From: Flavobacteriales bacterium
GTDB lineage: Bacteria > Bacteroidota > Bacteroidia > Flavobacteriales > Flavobacteriaceae
Direction of reading: 5' to 3'
Length of the DNA: 64,000 bases
NCBI GenBank assembly: GCA_024643405.1
Contig: JAHENA010000004.1
Coordinates: 1 to 64,000, forward strand
The notes beneath the pieces were generated by a model. The model had not been told where the DNA came from. It saw nothing but the letters and a program-made list of their open reading frames with translations, and did not search any database. The translations under genes were made by a program, and so were the position numbers. The first letter of the stretch is position 1, and each line of letters opens with the position of its first letter. Of the stretch, positions 9,987 to 20,454 are shown piece after piece.

Positions 9987-12458
9987 TTAAGATCCACACA
10001 TTAAACAATCATCACCACCTGAAGACCCTTTAGCTTGGGCAATTAAGGCTTTCATTTCTTCAGCTGTCATTGGTTCAACCTCTGTATTTTGTTGCGCAAA
10101 TTTTGCTGCCGCCTGAACAGCTAACTTTTTTTGTTGTACTAATTGTGCCTCATCCACTGATATGGCTTCTTCTGTTGGCTCTTCTGCCTTCGCTTTATCT
10201 AATGTAAATTTAATAGCATCCACAGCACTCTTAGTTCTAAGATAATACATGCCTGTTTTCAAACCACTTTTCCACGCATAAAAATGCATTGAAGTTAATT
10301 TTGCCATGGTAGCACCTTCTAAAAACAAGTTTAAGGACTGCGACTGATCAATAAAATAACCTCTATGACGCGACATATCGATAATGTCTTTCATACTCAA
10401 TTCCCAGACCGTTTTATATAACTCTTTTATATCTTGCGGAATGGCATCTATTCCTTGTATGGAACCATTCGCTCTCATGACTTCCTGCTTTAATCCCTCA
10501 TTCCATAATCCTAGCTCCACTAAATCTTCTAATAAATGTTTGTTTACTACAATAAATTCACCAGATAAAACTCTACGTGTATAAATGTTTGAAGTATATG
10601 GCTCAAAACATTCATTATTTCCAAGAATTTGAGACGTTGAAGCCGTTGGCATTGGTGCTACTAGTAAAGAGTTACGCACTCCATGTTTAACCACTTGTTT
10701 ACGTAATTTAGCCCAATCCCAAAGACCACTTAAATCTTCATCTTTTAAACCCCATAAGTTATACTGAAACTCTCCCTTACTAATTGGTGACCCTTTGAAT
10801 GTTTGGTACGGACCATCAGCCTTGGCTTCTTCCATACTTGCAGTAACAGCGGCAAAATAAATGGTTTCAAAAATATCCTGATTTAACTTTTTAGCCTCAT
10901 CACTTGTAAATGGCATACGCAACTGAATAAAGGTATCAGCCAAACCTTGAACACCTAATCCGATTGGACGATGGCGCATGTTAGAATTTTCTGCTTCTTT
11001 TACCGGGTAATAATTTCTATCGATAACCTTATTTAAGTTTTTTGTCACTCGTTTAGTCACTCTGAATAATTCCTTGTGATCAAAAGCACCGTTTTTTATA
11101 AACATTGGCAGTGCAATAGAAGCTAAATTACAGACCGCTATTTCATCAGGAGAAGTGTATTCTAAAATTTCAGTACATAAGTTTGACGACCTAATAGTCC
11201 CTAAATTTTGTTGGTTAGATTTACGGTTGGCCGCATCTTTATACAACATATATGGTGTTCCCGTTTCAATTTGAGACTCTATAATTTTTTCCCAAAGTTC
11301 ACGCGCTTTAATTGTTTTTCTTCCTTTTCCAGCCGCTTCATATTTTAAATATAAAGTTTCAAAGGCTTCACTATGCACATCACATAAGCCTGGGCATTCA
11401 TTAGGACACATCAATGTCCAAGGTCCATCTTCCTGTACACGTTTCATGAAAAGGTCAGAAATCCACATCGCGTAAAATAAATCACGTGCACGCATTTCTT
11501 CTTTACCATGGTTTTTCTTCAATTCCAGGAATTCAAAAATATCGGCATGCCAAGGCTCCAAATAAATTGCAAAACTTCCTTTACGTTTTCCACCCCCTTG
11601 ATCAACATAACGAGCGGTATCATTGAAAACCTGTAACATTGGAACTATACCGTTACTAGTCCCATTCGTTCCAGAAATATAACTTCCTGTAGCACGAACA
11701 TTGTGAATAGATAAACCAATACCCCCTGCTGATTGGGATATTTTAGCCGTTTGCTTCAAGGTGTCATAAATACCATCGATACTATCATCTTTCATGGTTA
11801 ATAAGAAACAAGATGACATTTGAGGTTTTGGTGTACCTGCATTAAACAGTGTTGGTGTAGCGTGTGTGAAATATTTTTTTGACATGAGCTCATAGGTTTC
11901 AATGACTGACTCTAGGTCATTCAAATGAATTCCTACGGCAACACGCATAAGCATATGCTGAGGACGCTCAGCAATTTGCCCGTTTAATTTCAACAAATAT
12001 GAACGTTCTAGTGTTTTAAAACCAAAATAGTCATATCCAAAATCACGATTATATATAATAGTAGAATCTAGGGTCTCTTTATGTTCTATGATGACCTTGT
12101 AAACATCATCAGCCAAAAGAGGTGCATCTTTGCCTGTTCTGGGGTTTACATAAGTATATAAATCATGCATCACCTCGCTAAAGGTTTTTTTAGTGTTTTT
12201 ATGTAAGTTTGACACCGATATTCTGGCAGCCAATCGGGCATAATCCGGATGTGCAGTAGTCATAGTTGCCGCAATTTCTGCGGCCAGATTATCAAGTTCA
12301 CTGGTGGTTACTCCATCATATAACCCCTCAATTACACGCATTGTTACTTTAAGCGGATCAACTAATTCATTCAATCCATAGCAAAGTTTACGAACTCTTG
12401 CTGTAATCTTGTCGAACATTATCTGCTCTTTTCTGCCATCTCTTTTTACTACATACAT
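9987..12458 (-). CDS. nrdA: Ribonucleoside-diphosphate reductase alpha subunit (class Ia)
   Basis: ATP-cone N-terminus, [27 protein letters not shown]-terminal DDCLMCGS redox pair. Confidence 0.95.
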   Translation of the reverse strand: MYVVKRDGRKEQIMFDKITARVRKLCYGLNELVDPLKVTMRVIEGLYDGVTTSELDNLAAEIAATMTTAHPDYARLAARISVSNLHKNTKKTFSEVMHDLYTYVNPRTGKDAPLLADDVYKVIIEHKETLDSTIIYNRDFGYDYFGFKTLERSYLLKLNGQIAERPQHMLMRVAVGIHLNDLESVIETYELMSKKYFTHATPTLFNAGTPKPQMSSCFLLTMKDDSIDGIYDTLKQTAKISQSAGGIGLSIHNVRATGSYISGTNGTSNGIVPMLQVFNDTARYVDQGGGKRKGSFAIYLEPWHADIFEFLELKKNHGKEEMRARDLFYAMWISDLFMKRVQEDGPWTLMCPNECPGLCDVHSEAFETLYLKYEAAGKGRKTIKARELWEKIIESQIETGTPYMLYKDAANRKSNQQNLGTIRSSNLCTEILEYTSPDEIAVCNLASIALPMFIKNGAFDHKELFRVTKRVTKNLNKVIDRNYYPVKEAENSNMRHRPIGLGVQGLADTFIQLRMPFTSDEAKKLNQDIFETIYFAAVTASMEEAKADGPYQTFKGSPISKGEFQYNLWGLKDEDLSGLWDWAKLRKQVVKHGVRNSLLVAPMPTASTSQILGNNECFEPYTSNIYTRRVLSGEFIVVNKHLLEDLVELGLWNEGLKQEVMRANGSIQGIDAIPQDIKELYKTVWELSMKDIIDMSRHRGYFIDQSQSLNLFLEGATMAKLTSMHFYAWKSGLKTGMYYLRTKSAVDAIKFTLDKAKAEEPTEEAISVDEAQLVQQKKLAVQAAAKFAQQNTEVEPMTAEEMKALIAQAKGSSGGDDCLMCGS

Positions 12459-12655
12459 TTTATTAAATTGTTTTTTATTTTTCTCTGATACACCTTCAGA
12501 AAAATGGTTAATTAGTCATTCTCATTTTATCTATAAAAAATTTAAATAGATAAAAATTAGTTGGTTTATTTTAATTTTAGCTAGTTGAAAGTTTGATTTC
12601 TGACCATTCAGAATCAACAATGCATCCTATTTATATGAATAAATTTAGATAGTGA

Positions 12656-13636
12656 TTAAAACTCAGCATCAAAATTAAATTTATCTTTATCTTCTTCTTT
12701 ATTAAGAACCCCTGCTTTTTGGTATTCAGATACACGTTTCTCAAAGAAATTTGTTTTTCCTTGTAATGAAATCATATCCATAAAATCAAAAGGATTTGTT
12801 GAATTATAAACTTTATCACAGCCAAACTCTCCTAGTAACCTATCAGTAACAAACTCCAAATATTGTGTCATCAGTTTGGCATTCATTCCAATTAAACTTA
12901 CTGGTAATGATTCCGTGATAAACATGCGTTCAATGTCTAAAGCATTGGTCAATATTTCTGTTATTCTTTCTTTTGACACTTTGTTTACAATATGATTTTG
13001 ATGTAAGTGAACAGCAAAATCGCAATGTAAGCCTTCATCTCTTGAAATAAGTTCGTTTGAAAAGGTTAAACCTGGCAGCAAGCCTCTCTTTTTAAGCCAA
13101 AAAATAGAGCAAAAACTACCTGAGAAAAAGATGCCCTCAACCGCAGCAAATGCAATTAAACGTTCCGCAAAACTTGGAGACTCAATCCATTTTAAAGCCC
13201 AATCCGCTTTTTCCTTAATGGCAGGAAAGACTTCAATGGCTTTAAACAATTGATCCTTTTCTTTATCATCCTTTACATAGGTGTCAATTAAGAGTGAGTA
13301 CACTTCAGAATGGATATTTTCCATCATGATTTGAAACCCGTAAAAGAATTTTGCTTCGCTATACTGCACTTCAGACACAAAGTTTTCAGCCAAATTTTCG
13401 TTAACAATACCATCACTTGCTGCAAAAAACGCCAGAATATGTTTTATAAAATATCTTTCATCATCAGTTAATTTGTTATTCCAGTCTGATAAATCTTGAT
13501 GAAGATCAATTTCTTCAGCCGTCCATATACTAGCTTCCTGTTTTTTATACCATTCCCAAATATCATGGTGTTTAATAGGGAAAATAACAAAACGATCTTT
13601 ATTCTCTTGTAAAATGGGCTCCATTGTCTGCGACAT
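12656..13636 (-). CDS. nrdB: Ribonucleoside-diphosphate reductase beta subunit
   Basis: Ferritin-like diiron ligands ([34 protein letters not shown]); upstream of nrdA. Confidence 0.95.
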   Translation of the reverse strand: MSQTMEPILQENKDRFVIFPIKHHDIWEWYKKQEASIWTAEEIDLHQDLSDWNNKLTDDERYFIKHILAFFAASDGIVNENLAENFVSEVQYSEAKFFYGFQIMMENIHSEVYSLLIDTYVKDDKEKDQLFKAIEVFPAIKEKADWALKWIESPSFAERLIAFAAVEGIFFSGSFCSIFWLKKRGLLPGLTFSNELISRDEGLHCDFAVHLHQNHIVNKVSKERITEILTNALDIERMFITESLPVSLIGMNAKLMTQYLEFVTDRLLGEFGCDKVYNSTNPFDFMDMISLQGKTNFFEKRVSEYQKAGVLNKEEDKDKFNFDAEF

Positions 13637-13939
13637 TATGTGTGTTCTTTTTTAAAAAATTTGACGAAAAATTACTTCGATTTGGGATTAACAAAGATTC
13701 AAAATTGAAGTTGAAAATGAAAGGTATAGTTATAAACATTGTCAACAAGTTTTTAACAAAACTTAAGCATTTCAATTTTTAACAATAATTTTTTGATAAA
13801 TTCAATTTATTGATTATCAGTACTTTAAAATTTATTAAAATGACTCAGGCCCTATAAAATAAGGGTTCTTAGTTCACGAAAAAAGACAAGAAAAAGATGT
13901 GTAAATTAAAAAAAATGGATTGAGTTTTTTTGAAAATGT

Positions 13940-14506
13940 TTATTTATAAGTTTGAGCTACTTTCTCTAATTCAGAATACCAATCTTCACCAAATTTTCTA
14001 ATTAATGCCTCTTTTACAAATTTGTAAATTGGTACTTGTAATTCCTTGCCAAGAGCACAGGCATCATCACAAATATTCCACCTTTCATAATTTACGGCTG
14101 AAAACTCACTATAATCTTTAACTCTTATTGGGTATAAATGACAAGAAATTGGTTTTTTCCAAGAAACTTCACCTTGATTATACGCTTCTTCAATGGCACA
14201 TAACGCAATTCCTTTTTTATCAAAAATAACATAGGCACAATCTGCCCCATCTATTAAAGGCGTTTCCAAATCCCCATATTCATTTGTCACAAAAACACCT
14301 TGTTCTTCAATGGCAGCGATACTTTCTTTACGTAAAAAGGCCTTCACTTTCGGATAAATAGATTTAAGAATCTCAGTTTCATCTTTAGTTAAAGGAGCTC
14401 CGGCCTCACCATCAATGCAACAGGCCCCTTTGCATGCTGAAAGGTTACACATAAAATCCTTCTGAATAATTTCCTCAGAAACTATGGTTTTTCCGATTTG
14501 AAACAT
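13940..14506 (-). CDS. DUF3109 family Cys-rich protein
   Basis: CNLSACKGACCIDGEAGAPL...ISCHLYPIRVKDY pattern. Confidence 0.8.
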   Translation of the reverse strand: MFQIGKTIVSEEIIQKDFMCNLSACKGACCIDGEAGAPLTKDETEILKSIYPKVKAFLRKESIAAIEEQGVFVTNEYGDLETPLIDGADCAYVIFDKKGIALCAIEEAYNQGEVSWKKPISCHLYPIRVKDYSEFSAVNYERWNICDDACALGKELQVPIYKFVKEALIRKFGEDWYSELEKVAQTYK

Positions 14507-14586
14507 AATAGAAACTTGGCTTTAATAAAGTGTAAAATTAATGAAACTTTGGCGTTATTTACTCCAATAAATCAGGATTAATACTA

Positions 14587-14594
14587 TACTTTTG
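14587..14594 (+). promoter_or_regulatory. Bacteroidota -7 element (TACTTTTG)
   Basis: Exact TAnnTTTG match 24 nt upstream of the marC-like gene. Confidence 0.4.
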
Positions 14595-14617
14595 CGGAAA
14601 AAATAAACACGTTTAAA

Positions 14618-15199
14618 ATGCAATTAAATTTTAAAGAGATTTTCACCGTTTTTATGGTTTTGTTTGCTGTTATTGATATTGTTGGCAATATTCCTATTGT
14701 TATTGACTTGCGAAAAAAAGTAGGTCATATTCAAAGTGAAAAAGCCTCACTTATTGCGGGTGTCATCATGATATTATTTTTGTTTTTAGGAAAAAGTATT
14801 TTAAACCTTATTGGTATTGACGTAAGTTCTTTTGCTGTTGCAGGTGCCTTTATATTATTTTTTATCGCCTTAGAAATGATTTTAGGAATTACTCTTTATA
14901 AAGAGGAAGAAAATAATGCCATGACTGCTTCTGTATTTCCATTAGCCTTCCCTTTAATTGCTGGGCCTGGAAGCTTAACAACATTGTTGTCATTGCGAGC
15001 TGAATATGCTTTGGAAAACATTATAATTGCCATTGTGATGAACGTGATAGTTATTTATATAGTACTAAAAACATCCTCTAAGATTGAACATTTTTTAGGT
15101 TCAAATGGTATTAATATTATTAGAAAAGTTTTTGGTGTGGTTTTACTTGCTATTGCAGTAAAATTATTTGCACATAACATTAAAATATTATTTATATAA
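14618..15199 (+). CDS. MarC family integral membrane protein
   Basis: MarC/UPF0056 pattern (DIVGNIPIVIDLRKK; FPLIAGPGSLTTLLSL). Confidence 0.88.
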   Translation: MQLNFKEIFTVFMVLFAVIDIVGNIPIVIDLRKKVGHIQSEKASLIAGVIMILFLFLGKSILNLIGIDVSSFAVAGAFILFFIALEMILGITLYKEEENNAMTASVFPLAFPLIAGPGSLTTLLSLRAEYALENIIIAIVMNVIVIYIVLKTSSKIEHFLGSNGINIIRKVFGVVLLAIAVKLFAHNIKILFI

Positions 15200-15201
15200 T
15201 T

Positions 15202-15405
15202 ATGAAAATTTTTACCATAATATTAAGTGTTTTAGCCGTCATTTTGATAGGATTTAACTCGACAAAAATAGATTTGAACAATCCATTTTCAGGAGAAAGT
15301 GCCCTTGCTTTAATTACTATTTTGGCAGCACTATGCGCTATCATACTTTTACAAATTTTAAGAATTTCAAAAAGCATTGAAGCACAAGTTAAAAAGAAAA
15401 AATAA
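15202..15405 (+). CDS. Small hypothetical membrane protein
   Basis: 67 aa, two hydrophobic segments, tightly spaced in a plus-strand operon. Confidence 0.6.
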   Translation: MKIFTIILSVLAVILIGFNSTKIDLNNPFSGESALALITILAALCAIILLQILRISKSIEAQVKKKK

Positions 15406-16010
15406 TGTTTAACGTACTAATAATAGGTGGTGGTGCAGCAGGTTTATCATGCGCTTTAGTTTTAGGCTCCAGCAAAAAACTGGCCTTTACTTCAGATAAA
15501 AGTATTGGTATCATTACCCATCAAAAAACATCAGACCTGCAAAATGCCTTGTTTAACAATGTACTTGGACTAGCGCCCGGTACTACAGGTACTTCTCTAT
15601 TAAATGATGGAAAGGAACAATTGGCACAGCTCTATCCGCATGTGAAACAAATAGACAAAGAAAAAGTGGTTCTAATAAAAAAATCGGATACCCTATTTCA
15701 GGTTAAAACAAATAAGAAGATGTATCAGGCAGAGTTAGTTGTTATTGCTGTTGGATATAGTAATTTAATCACTATTAAAGGTCTTGAAGATTATATTGAA
15801 CCGCATCCAAGAGCCGCACAAGAAAAGCATAGAATTTGGTTGAAAAACACTAACCATCTTATTGAAAAGGGTCTTTATGTAGCTGGCACTTTAGCCGGAT
15901 GGCGAAGCCAATTTGCTATTGCTTCAGGTAGTGGGGCTCAAGTAGCCACAGACATATTAACCTTGTGGAATGGTGGAAAACATATTAAAGTTCATGATAA
16001 GATGAGTTAA
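15405..16010 (+). CDS. NAD(P)/FAD-dependent oxidoreductase, thioredoxin-reductase-like
   Basis: GGGAAGLSCALVLG dinucleotide motif; GLYVAGTLAG; 201 aa with no CxxC. Confidence 0.75.
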   Translation: MFNVLIIGGGAAGLSCALVLGSSKKLAFTSDKSIGIITHQKTSDLQNALFNNVLGLAPGTTGTSLLNDGKEQLAQLYPHVKQIDKEKVVLIKKSDTLFQVKTNKKMYQAELVVIAVGYSNLITIKGLEDYIEPHPRAAQEKHRIWLKNTNHLIEKGLYVAGTLAGWRSQFAIASGSGAQVATDILTLWNGGKHIKVHDKMS

Positions 16011-17596
16011 TGATGTTCACTTAACTTAATCACCTCTTTAATCATGACATCATTTTTATTAAATATTTCTTCATAAGAACCATCACCATATAACTGATCT
16101 CCCAATGTTGCCTTTAAATATTGTTTTACCTCATCATGATAAGCAATAAAGGTGATTTTTGAATCTGTTCTAGTATTGATAAAATCTTCAAACGTAAAAA
16201 CAAGATCATCCCCTATTTGAAAATTATCAATAAAGTCTTGCTTTTTCATATTTTTATATGCATTTCTGTCTTTTTCCAATTCTTCAAAAATAAAATTACC
16301 TACAAACCCTCTTCTATATAAAAAGTTTAAGGTTTCATTTTGCATACTGCTATCAAGAGGCACAAATACATCTGGAATAATACCGCCCCCACCATAAACA
16401 ATTTTTCCTTTTGGAGTTATAAATTTCAAAGAATCTGCCACCTGAATTTTAGCTGAATCTAACAGCTCTCCACTGTCTAAACGCTCATAATAATCATCAA
16501 AATAATCTTGCACGCCATGGTCATAAGAACGCTGTATTGATCTCCCTGTAGGCGTGTAATATCGGCTTACTGTTAAGCGAATCGCACTGCCATCTCCCAA
16601 CTCCATTTCTCTTTGAACAAGCCCTTTTCCATAAGAACGCCTGCCAATAATAGTACCTTTATCATTATCTTGAAGTGCCCCTGCAACTATTTCACTTGCC
16701 GATGCTGAATTTTCATTTATCAATACAAATACATCTCCCTTTTCAAAATCTCCTTTTCTAGTGGCATAACTTTTTTCAATGGCACCACTTTTATTTTTGG
16801 TGAATAAAATGAGTTTGTCATTTTCCAGAAATTCATCTGCAATTTGCTCGGCTATGCCTAAAAACCCACCTGGATTATCTCTTAAATCAAGTGCTATTTT
16901 AGTTGCTCCAAGATTTTTTAATTTATCAATACCCGTCTTAAATTCTTTATAAGTTGATTCAGCGAATCTGTTAATTTTTATATATCCCAAATCATTGCTT
17001 AACATATAAGCCGCATCCACACTTTTTATTGGAATATTTGATCTCTTAACAGTAAAGTTTAAAAGCTTTGGTTCTCCTTTTCTATAGACCTTTAAATCTA
17101 CTTTTGAGTCAATCGGTCCTTTTAATTTTTTAACAATCTCATCATTTTTCAAATACTTACCAAATAAAGAATCCCCATTTGCCATGATAATTCTGTCGCC
17201 ACCTTTTATGCCTGCTATATCACTTGGACCACCTTCAACTGATCTGATTACAGCAATTGAATCTTTATAGGTGTAAAAACTTACACCAATCCCAACAAAA
17301 TCCCCTTTCATATTTTCAGTAACACGCTGTAAATCTTCTTTTGGAATATAAACAGAATGAGGGTCCAGATTTTCTAAAATGCCGTTTACAGTAACATCTA
17401 CAATACTATCTGTATTCACTTCATCAACATAATCATAATCAATATAATCTATAAGTCTGTTGAGCTTATCCTTTTTGCTGTTTGTAGAAAACAGTCTGTC
17501 AGATGAATCTGTGAAATTTAATTTTCCGCCAATAAAAACACCCATAGCCATGGCTATTCCAAACAATAATGGTAAATATTTTTTATCTATGTTCAT
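16007..17596 (-). CDS. S41 family C-terminal processing peptidase
   Basis: PDZ domain and NENSASASEIVAGALQDNDKGTIIGRRSYGKGLVQ. Confidence 0.93.
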   Translation of the reverse strand: MNIDKKYLPLLFGIAMAMGVFIGGKLNFTDSSDRLFSTNSKKDKLNRLIDYIDYDYVDEVNTDSIVDVTVNGILENLDPHSVYIPKEDLQRVTENMKGDFVGIGVSFYTYKDSIAVIRSVEGGPSDIAGIKGGDRIIMANGDSLFGKYLKNDEIVKKLKGPIDSKVDLKVYRKGEPKLLNFTVKRSNIPIKSVDAAYMLSNDLGYIKINRFAESTYKEFKTGIDKLKNLGATKIALDLRDNPGGFLGIAEQIADEFLENDKLILFTKNKSGAIEKSYATRKGDFEKGDVFVLINENSASASEIVAGALQDNDKGTIIGRRSYGKGLVQREMELGDGSAIRLTVSRYYTPTGRSIQRSYDHGVQDYFDDYYERLDSGELLDSAKIQVADSLKFITPKGKIVYGGGGIIPDVFVPLDSSMQNETLNFLYRRGFVGNFIFEELEKDRNAYKNMKKQDFIDNFQIGDDLVFTFEDFINTRTDSKITFIAYHDEVKQYLKATLGDQLYGDGSYEEIFNKNDVMIKEVIKLSEHH

Positions 17597-18027
17597 TATA
17601 GGTTTATGTCTTCTATTAGCTTTAATTCAATCCCGGCCTTTTTTAAAAATTGGAGCCCTGAATCATCTTTATATGTTTCTGAGTAAACAACTTTAATAAT
17701 ACCTGCCTGATGTATTAATTTACTGCATTCTTTACACGGTGACAATGTTATATACAGTGTTGCCCCTTGACAAGATTGTGTGGATCCAGCAACTTTTAAA
17801 ATTGCATTCGCTTCAGCATGCAAAACATACCATTTTGTATAACCACTTTCATCTTCGCAATAATTTTCAAAACCAGACGGCGTACCATTATACCCGTCTG
17901 AAATAATCATTTTATCTTTAACAATTAAAGCTCCAACTTTCTTGCGTTTACAATATGATAATTTCCCCCATTCTTCAGCGATTCTTAAATATGCTTTATC
18001 GTATTTCAGTTGTTTATCTTTTGACAT
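17596..18027 (-). CDS. dCMP/cytidine deaminase family protein
   Basis: HAEANAI and PCKECSKLI zinc motifs. Confidence 0.88.
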   Translation of the reverse strand: MSKDKQLKYDKAYLRIAEEWGKLSYCKRKKVGALIVKDKMIISDGYNGTPSGFENYCEDESGYTKWYVLHAEANAILKVAGSTQSCQGATLYITLSPCKECSKLIHQAGIIKVVYSETYKDDSGLQFLKKAGIELKLIEDINL

Positions 18028-18111
18028 TTATTCTTTTAAATTATTACCTGTTTGTTGAAAAAAGATACCGACTCAATCCTTTTAACATAACAAGATAACG
18101 AAGATACTTGG

Positions 18112-18129
18112 TTGTAATTTTAATTACAA
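18112..18129. promoter_or_regulatory. Palindromic operator-like element
   Basis: TTGTAATT-tt-AATTACAA upstream of the deaminase gene. Confidence 0.3.
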
Positions 18130-18187
18130 TGCCAATAAGTTAAAGTTTTATCAATATTAACTCTTTAAAACACTATTGATGACAAAC

Positions 18188-18778
18188 TTAAGCTAAAAAA
18201 TCACTTTTTAGAATCATTGGTATCACAAGTCCTACAACTATAGCCGAAATCACCATAATCCAATCACGTTTAGAAAGTCTAAATAGTGTTTGAGCTAGAA
18301 AACCTAAAAACAAAACAGAGAATACAATGATGATTTGTGAAATTTCAATACCCAATGCAAACTCAATCAATAAAACAAATTTATTGTCTGTTTTACCTGC
18401 GAGCATATGAAACTCGCGAGCAAAACCCAAACCATGTATTAAACCGAAAAATAAAGTTGAAAAAAACAACAGTCCTATTTTTTCCTTTTGAGCACCCTTT
18501 CCAGCTGTAAGTACATTAAAAAGAGCAACAATTAAAATGGTAACTGGAATTAAAAATTCAATGAGTTGACCATCTATTCTAACAATATCATACGCCGCTA
18601 AAACTAATGAAAGGGTATGCCCTAAAGTAAAAGTAGATACTAGTATCAGGACACGTTTCCAATCTTTAAACATATATGGAACCGTTAACGCAATAAGAAA
18701 TAACACGTGGTCATAGGCGTTAATATTTAGCACATGGTTTATACCATACTCCACATTGAACCAAAAGTTTTCAAGCAT
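18188..18778 (-). CDS. HupE/UreJ family membrane protein
   Basis: GINHVLNINAYDHVLFLIAL; FTLGHTLSLVLA; GLIHGLGFA. Confidence 0.8.
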   Translation of the reverse strand: MLENFWFNVEYGINHVLNINAYDHVLFLIALTVPYMFKDWKRVLILVSTFTLGHTLSLVLAAYDIVRIDGQLIEFLIPVTILIVALFNVLTAGKGAQKEKIGLLFFSTLFFGLIHGLGFAREFHMLAGKTDNKFVLLIEFALGIEISQIIIVFSVLFLGFLAQTLFRLSKRDWIMVISAIVVGLVIPMILKSDFLA

Positions 18779-18818
18779 ATTATTTGGGGTTTGAATAATT
18801 CAAATATAATTTTTTTTA

Positions 18819-19775
18819 TTAAACATCCTTGTATTTCTCACCCAAATGCATGAGCATCTCTTGGGTGATTTGCTCAAGAGAAAAGTCATGTTTCCAATTC
18901 CAGTCTTTTCTAGCATACGTATCATCAATACTTTTAGGCCAGCTATCAGCAATTTCTTGCCTGTAGTCAGGTTTATAAGTTATGCTAAATTCTGGAATCT
19001 GTTGTTTAATAGATTTTGCAAGTTCTTTAGGAGTAAAACTTATACCCGATAAGTTATAAGAAGACCGAATCTTGACATCATTATCATTGGCACTCATAAT
19101 ATCAACGGTTGCTTTAATAGCATCATCCATAAACATCATTGGCAAAGCGGTATTTTCATTCAAGAAACATTCATATTTTTTATCTGTAATGGCTTTATGA
19201 TAAATTTCAACCGCATAATCCGTAGTGCCTCCTCCAGGTAAGGTCTTCCAGCTAATAATACCTGGATAACGTAAGCTTCTTACATCAACACCATATTTAT
19301 TATGATAGTATTCGCACCAGCGTTCACCAACTTGTTTGGTGATTCCATAAACTGTAGAAGGTTCCATTACCGTAAATTGGGGCGTATTTTCTTTTGGAGT
19401 TGTGGAACCATAAACTGCTATACTTGATGGCCAAAACACTTTTTTTATAAATTTTGCCTTGGCAAGATTTAAAACATGAAAAAGTGAATTCATATTTAAA
19501 TCCCAGGCTTTCATGGGATACTTTTCACCAGTAGCACTTAAAATAGCCGCCATTAAATAGATTGTATTAATATGATGCTTTTCTACACAAATTTTAATAG
19601 CTGCATAATCCTGAGCATCCACAATCTCAAAAATACCGGAATTGACAATGTCTATATTACTATAACTTATATCACTTGCAATAACATTTTTTTCACCATA
19701 TAAAGCTCTTAATTTATAAGTGAGTTCAGAGCCAATTTGTCCACAAGCTCCAATAATTAATATTTTAGGATTCAT
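18819..19775 (-). CDS. NAD-dependent epimerase/dehydratase, SDR-type L-threonine 3-dehydrogenase-like
   Basis: GACGQIGSEL; YGITKQVGERWCEYY; RYPGIISWKTLPGGGTTDYAVEIY. Confidence 0.85.
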   Translation of the reverse strand: MNPKILIIGACGQIGSELTYKLRALYGEKNVIASDISYSNIDIVNSGIFEIVDAQDYAAIKICVEKHHINTIYLMAAILSATGEKYPMKAWDLNMNSLFHVLNLAKAKFIKKVFWPSSIAVYGSTTPKENTPQFTVMEPSTVYGITKQVGERWCEYYHNKYGVDVRSLRYPGIISWKTLPGGGTTDYAVEIYHKAITDKKYECFLNENTALPMMFMDDAIKATVDIMSANDNDVKIRSSYNLSGISFTPKELAKSIKQQIPEFSITYKPDYRQEIADSWPKSIDDTYARKDWNWKHDFSLEQITQEMLMHLGEKYKDV

Positions 19776-19895
19776 TAATTTGTATTTAATTAAGAATTCA
19801 TCAAAATTACTAAGAATTCAACAATGAAATAATATTAAAATGAAAAATAATAAAAACCAATTGTATATAATTCAAAAACAAATAATGTATTCTAT

Positions 19896-19903
19896 TATAT
19901 TTG
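19896..19903 (+). promoter_or_regulatory. Bacteroidota -7 element (TATATTTG)
   Basis: Exact TAnnTTTG match 26 nt upstream of the 19929 start. Confidence 0.4.
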
Positions 19904-19928
19904 TAATTCTACCAAAAAAAATTAATCC

Positions 19929-20447
19929 ATGAGGACTTATTTTTTAGTAACTTTTTTTATCATTTTTGCTTTAATTTCATGTGGGAAGCAAAAAGAGAGT
20001 GAGCATAAAACACCCATTCAAGAGCCTGTTCTTACAAAAATAAGTGAAAAAGATATTTCAAAATTGAAATTTTTAGAATATACTTTAGATGTAAAAACTG
20101 AAAACGAGATAGAAAACTGGATGGCCTTCAAAGAACTTGAAGACCTTGTCATAAGTGTTAAAAAAGGCGATTTGTCTTATTTTAAAAATAACAATGACGC
20201 TCTTTTAAAATTTGTCAAAGAATTAAAAGAAAAAGTTCCTGACACTTTAAATACTCCATCTGTTAATGCCAGAATAACCACTTTAGAAACAAAAATTTAT
20301 AAACTTGAAAGTTTGTACAATCTTTCTGAAACCTCAAAAGATGAATTAAGTCTGATAATCAAAGAATTTTTAGAGGCTGTATCAAACCTTAATTTACAAA
20401 TGAACAAAAAGCTAGAAAAAGATTCTCAAATTATTGAAACGCCTTAA
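19929..20447 (+). CDS. Hypothetical lipoprotein
   Basis: Lipobox LISCGKQ. Confidence 0.7.
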   Translation: MRTYFLVTFFIIFALISCGKQKESEHKTPIQEPVLTKISEKDISKLKFLEYTLDVKTENEIENWMAFKELEDLVISVKKGDLSYFKNNNDALLKFVKELKEKVPDTLNTPSVNARITTLETKIYKLESLYNLSETSKDELSLIIKEFLEAVSNLNLQMNKKLEKDSQIIETP

Positions 20448-20454
20448 TAAACAA

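Noticed and set aside
12459-12655. 197-bp nrdB-nrdA gap as a regulatory RNA
   Set aside because: Only weak AT-rich hairpins; no terminator, promoter match or NrdR-box pair that I could support.
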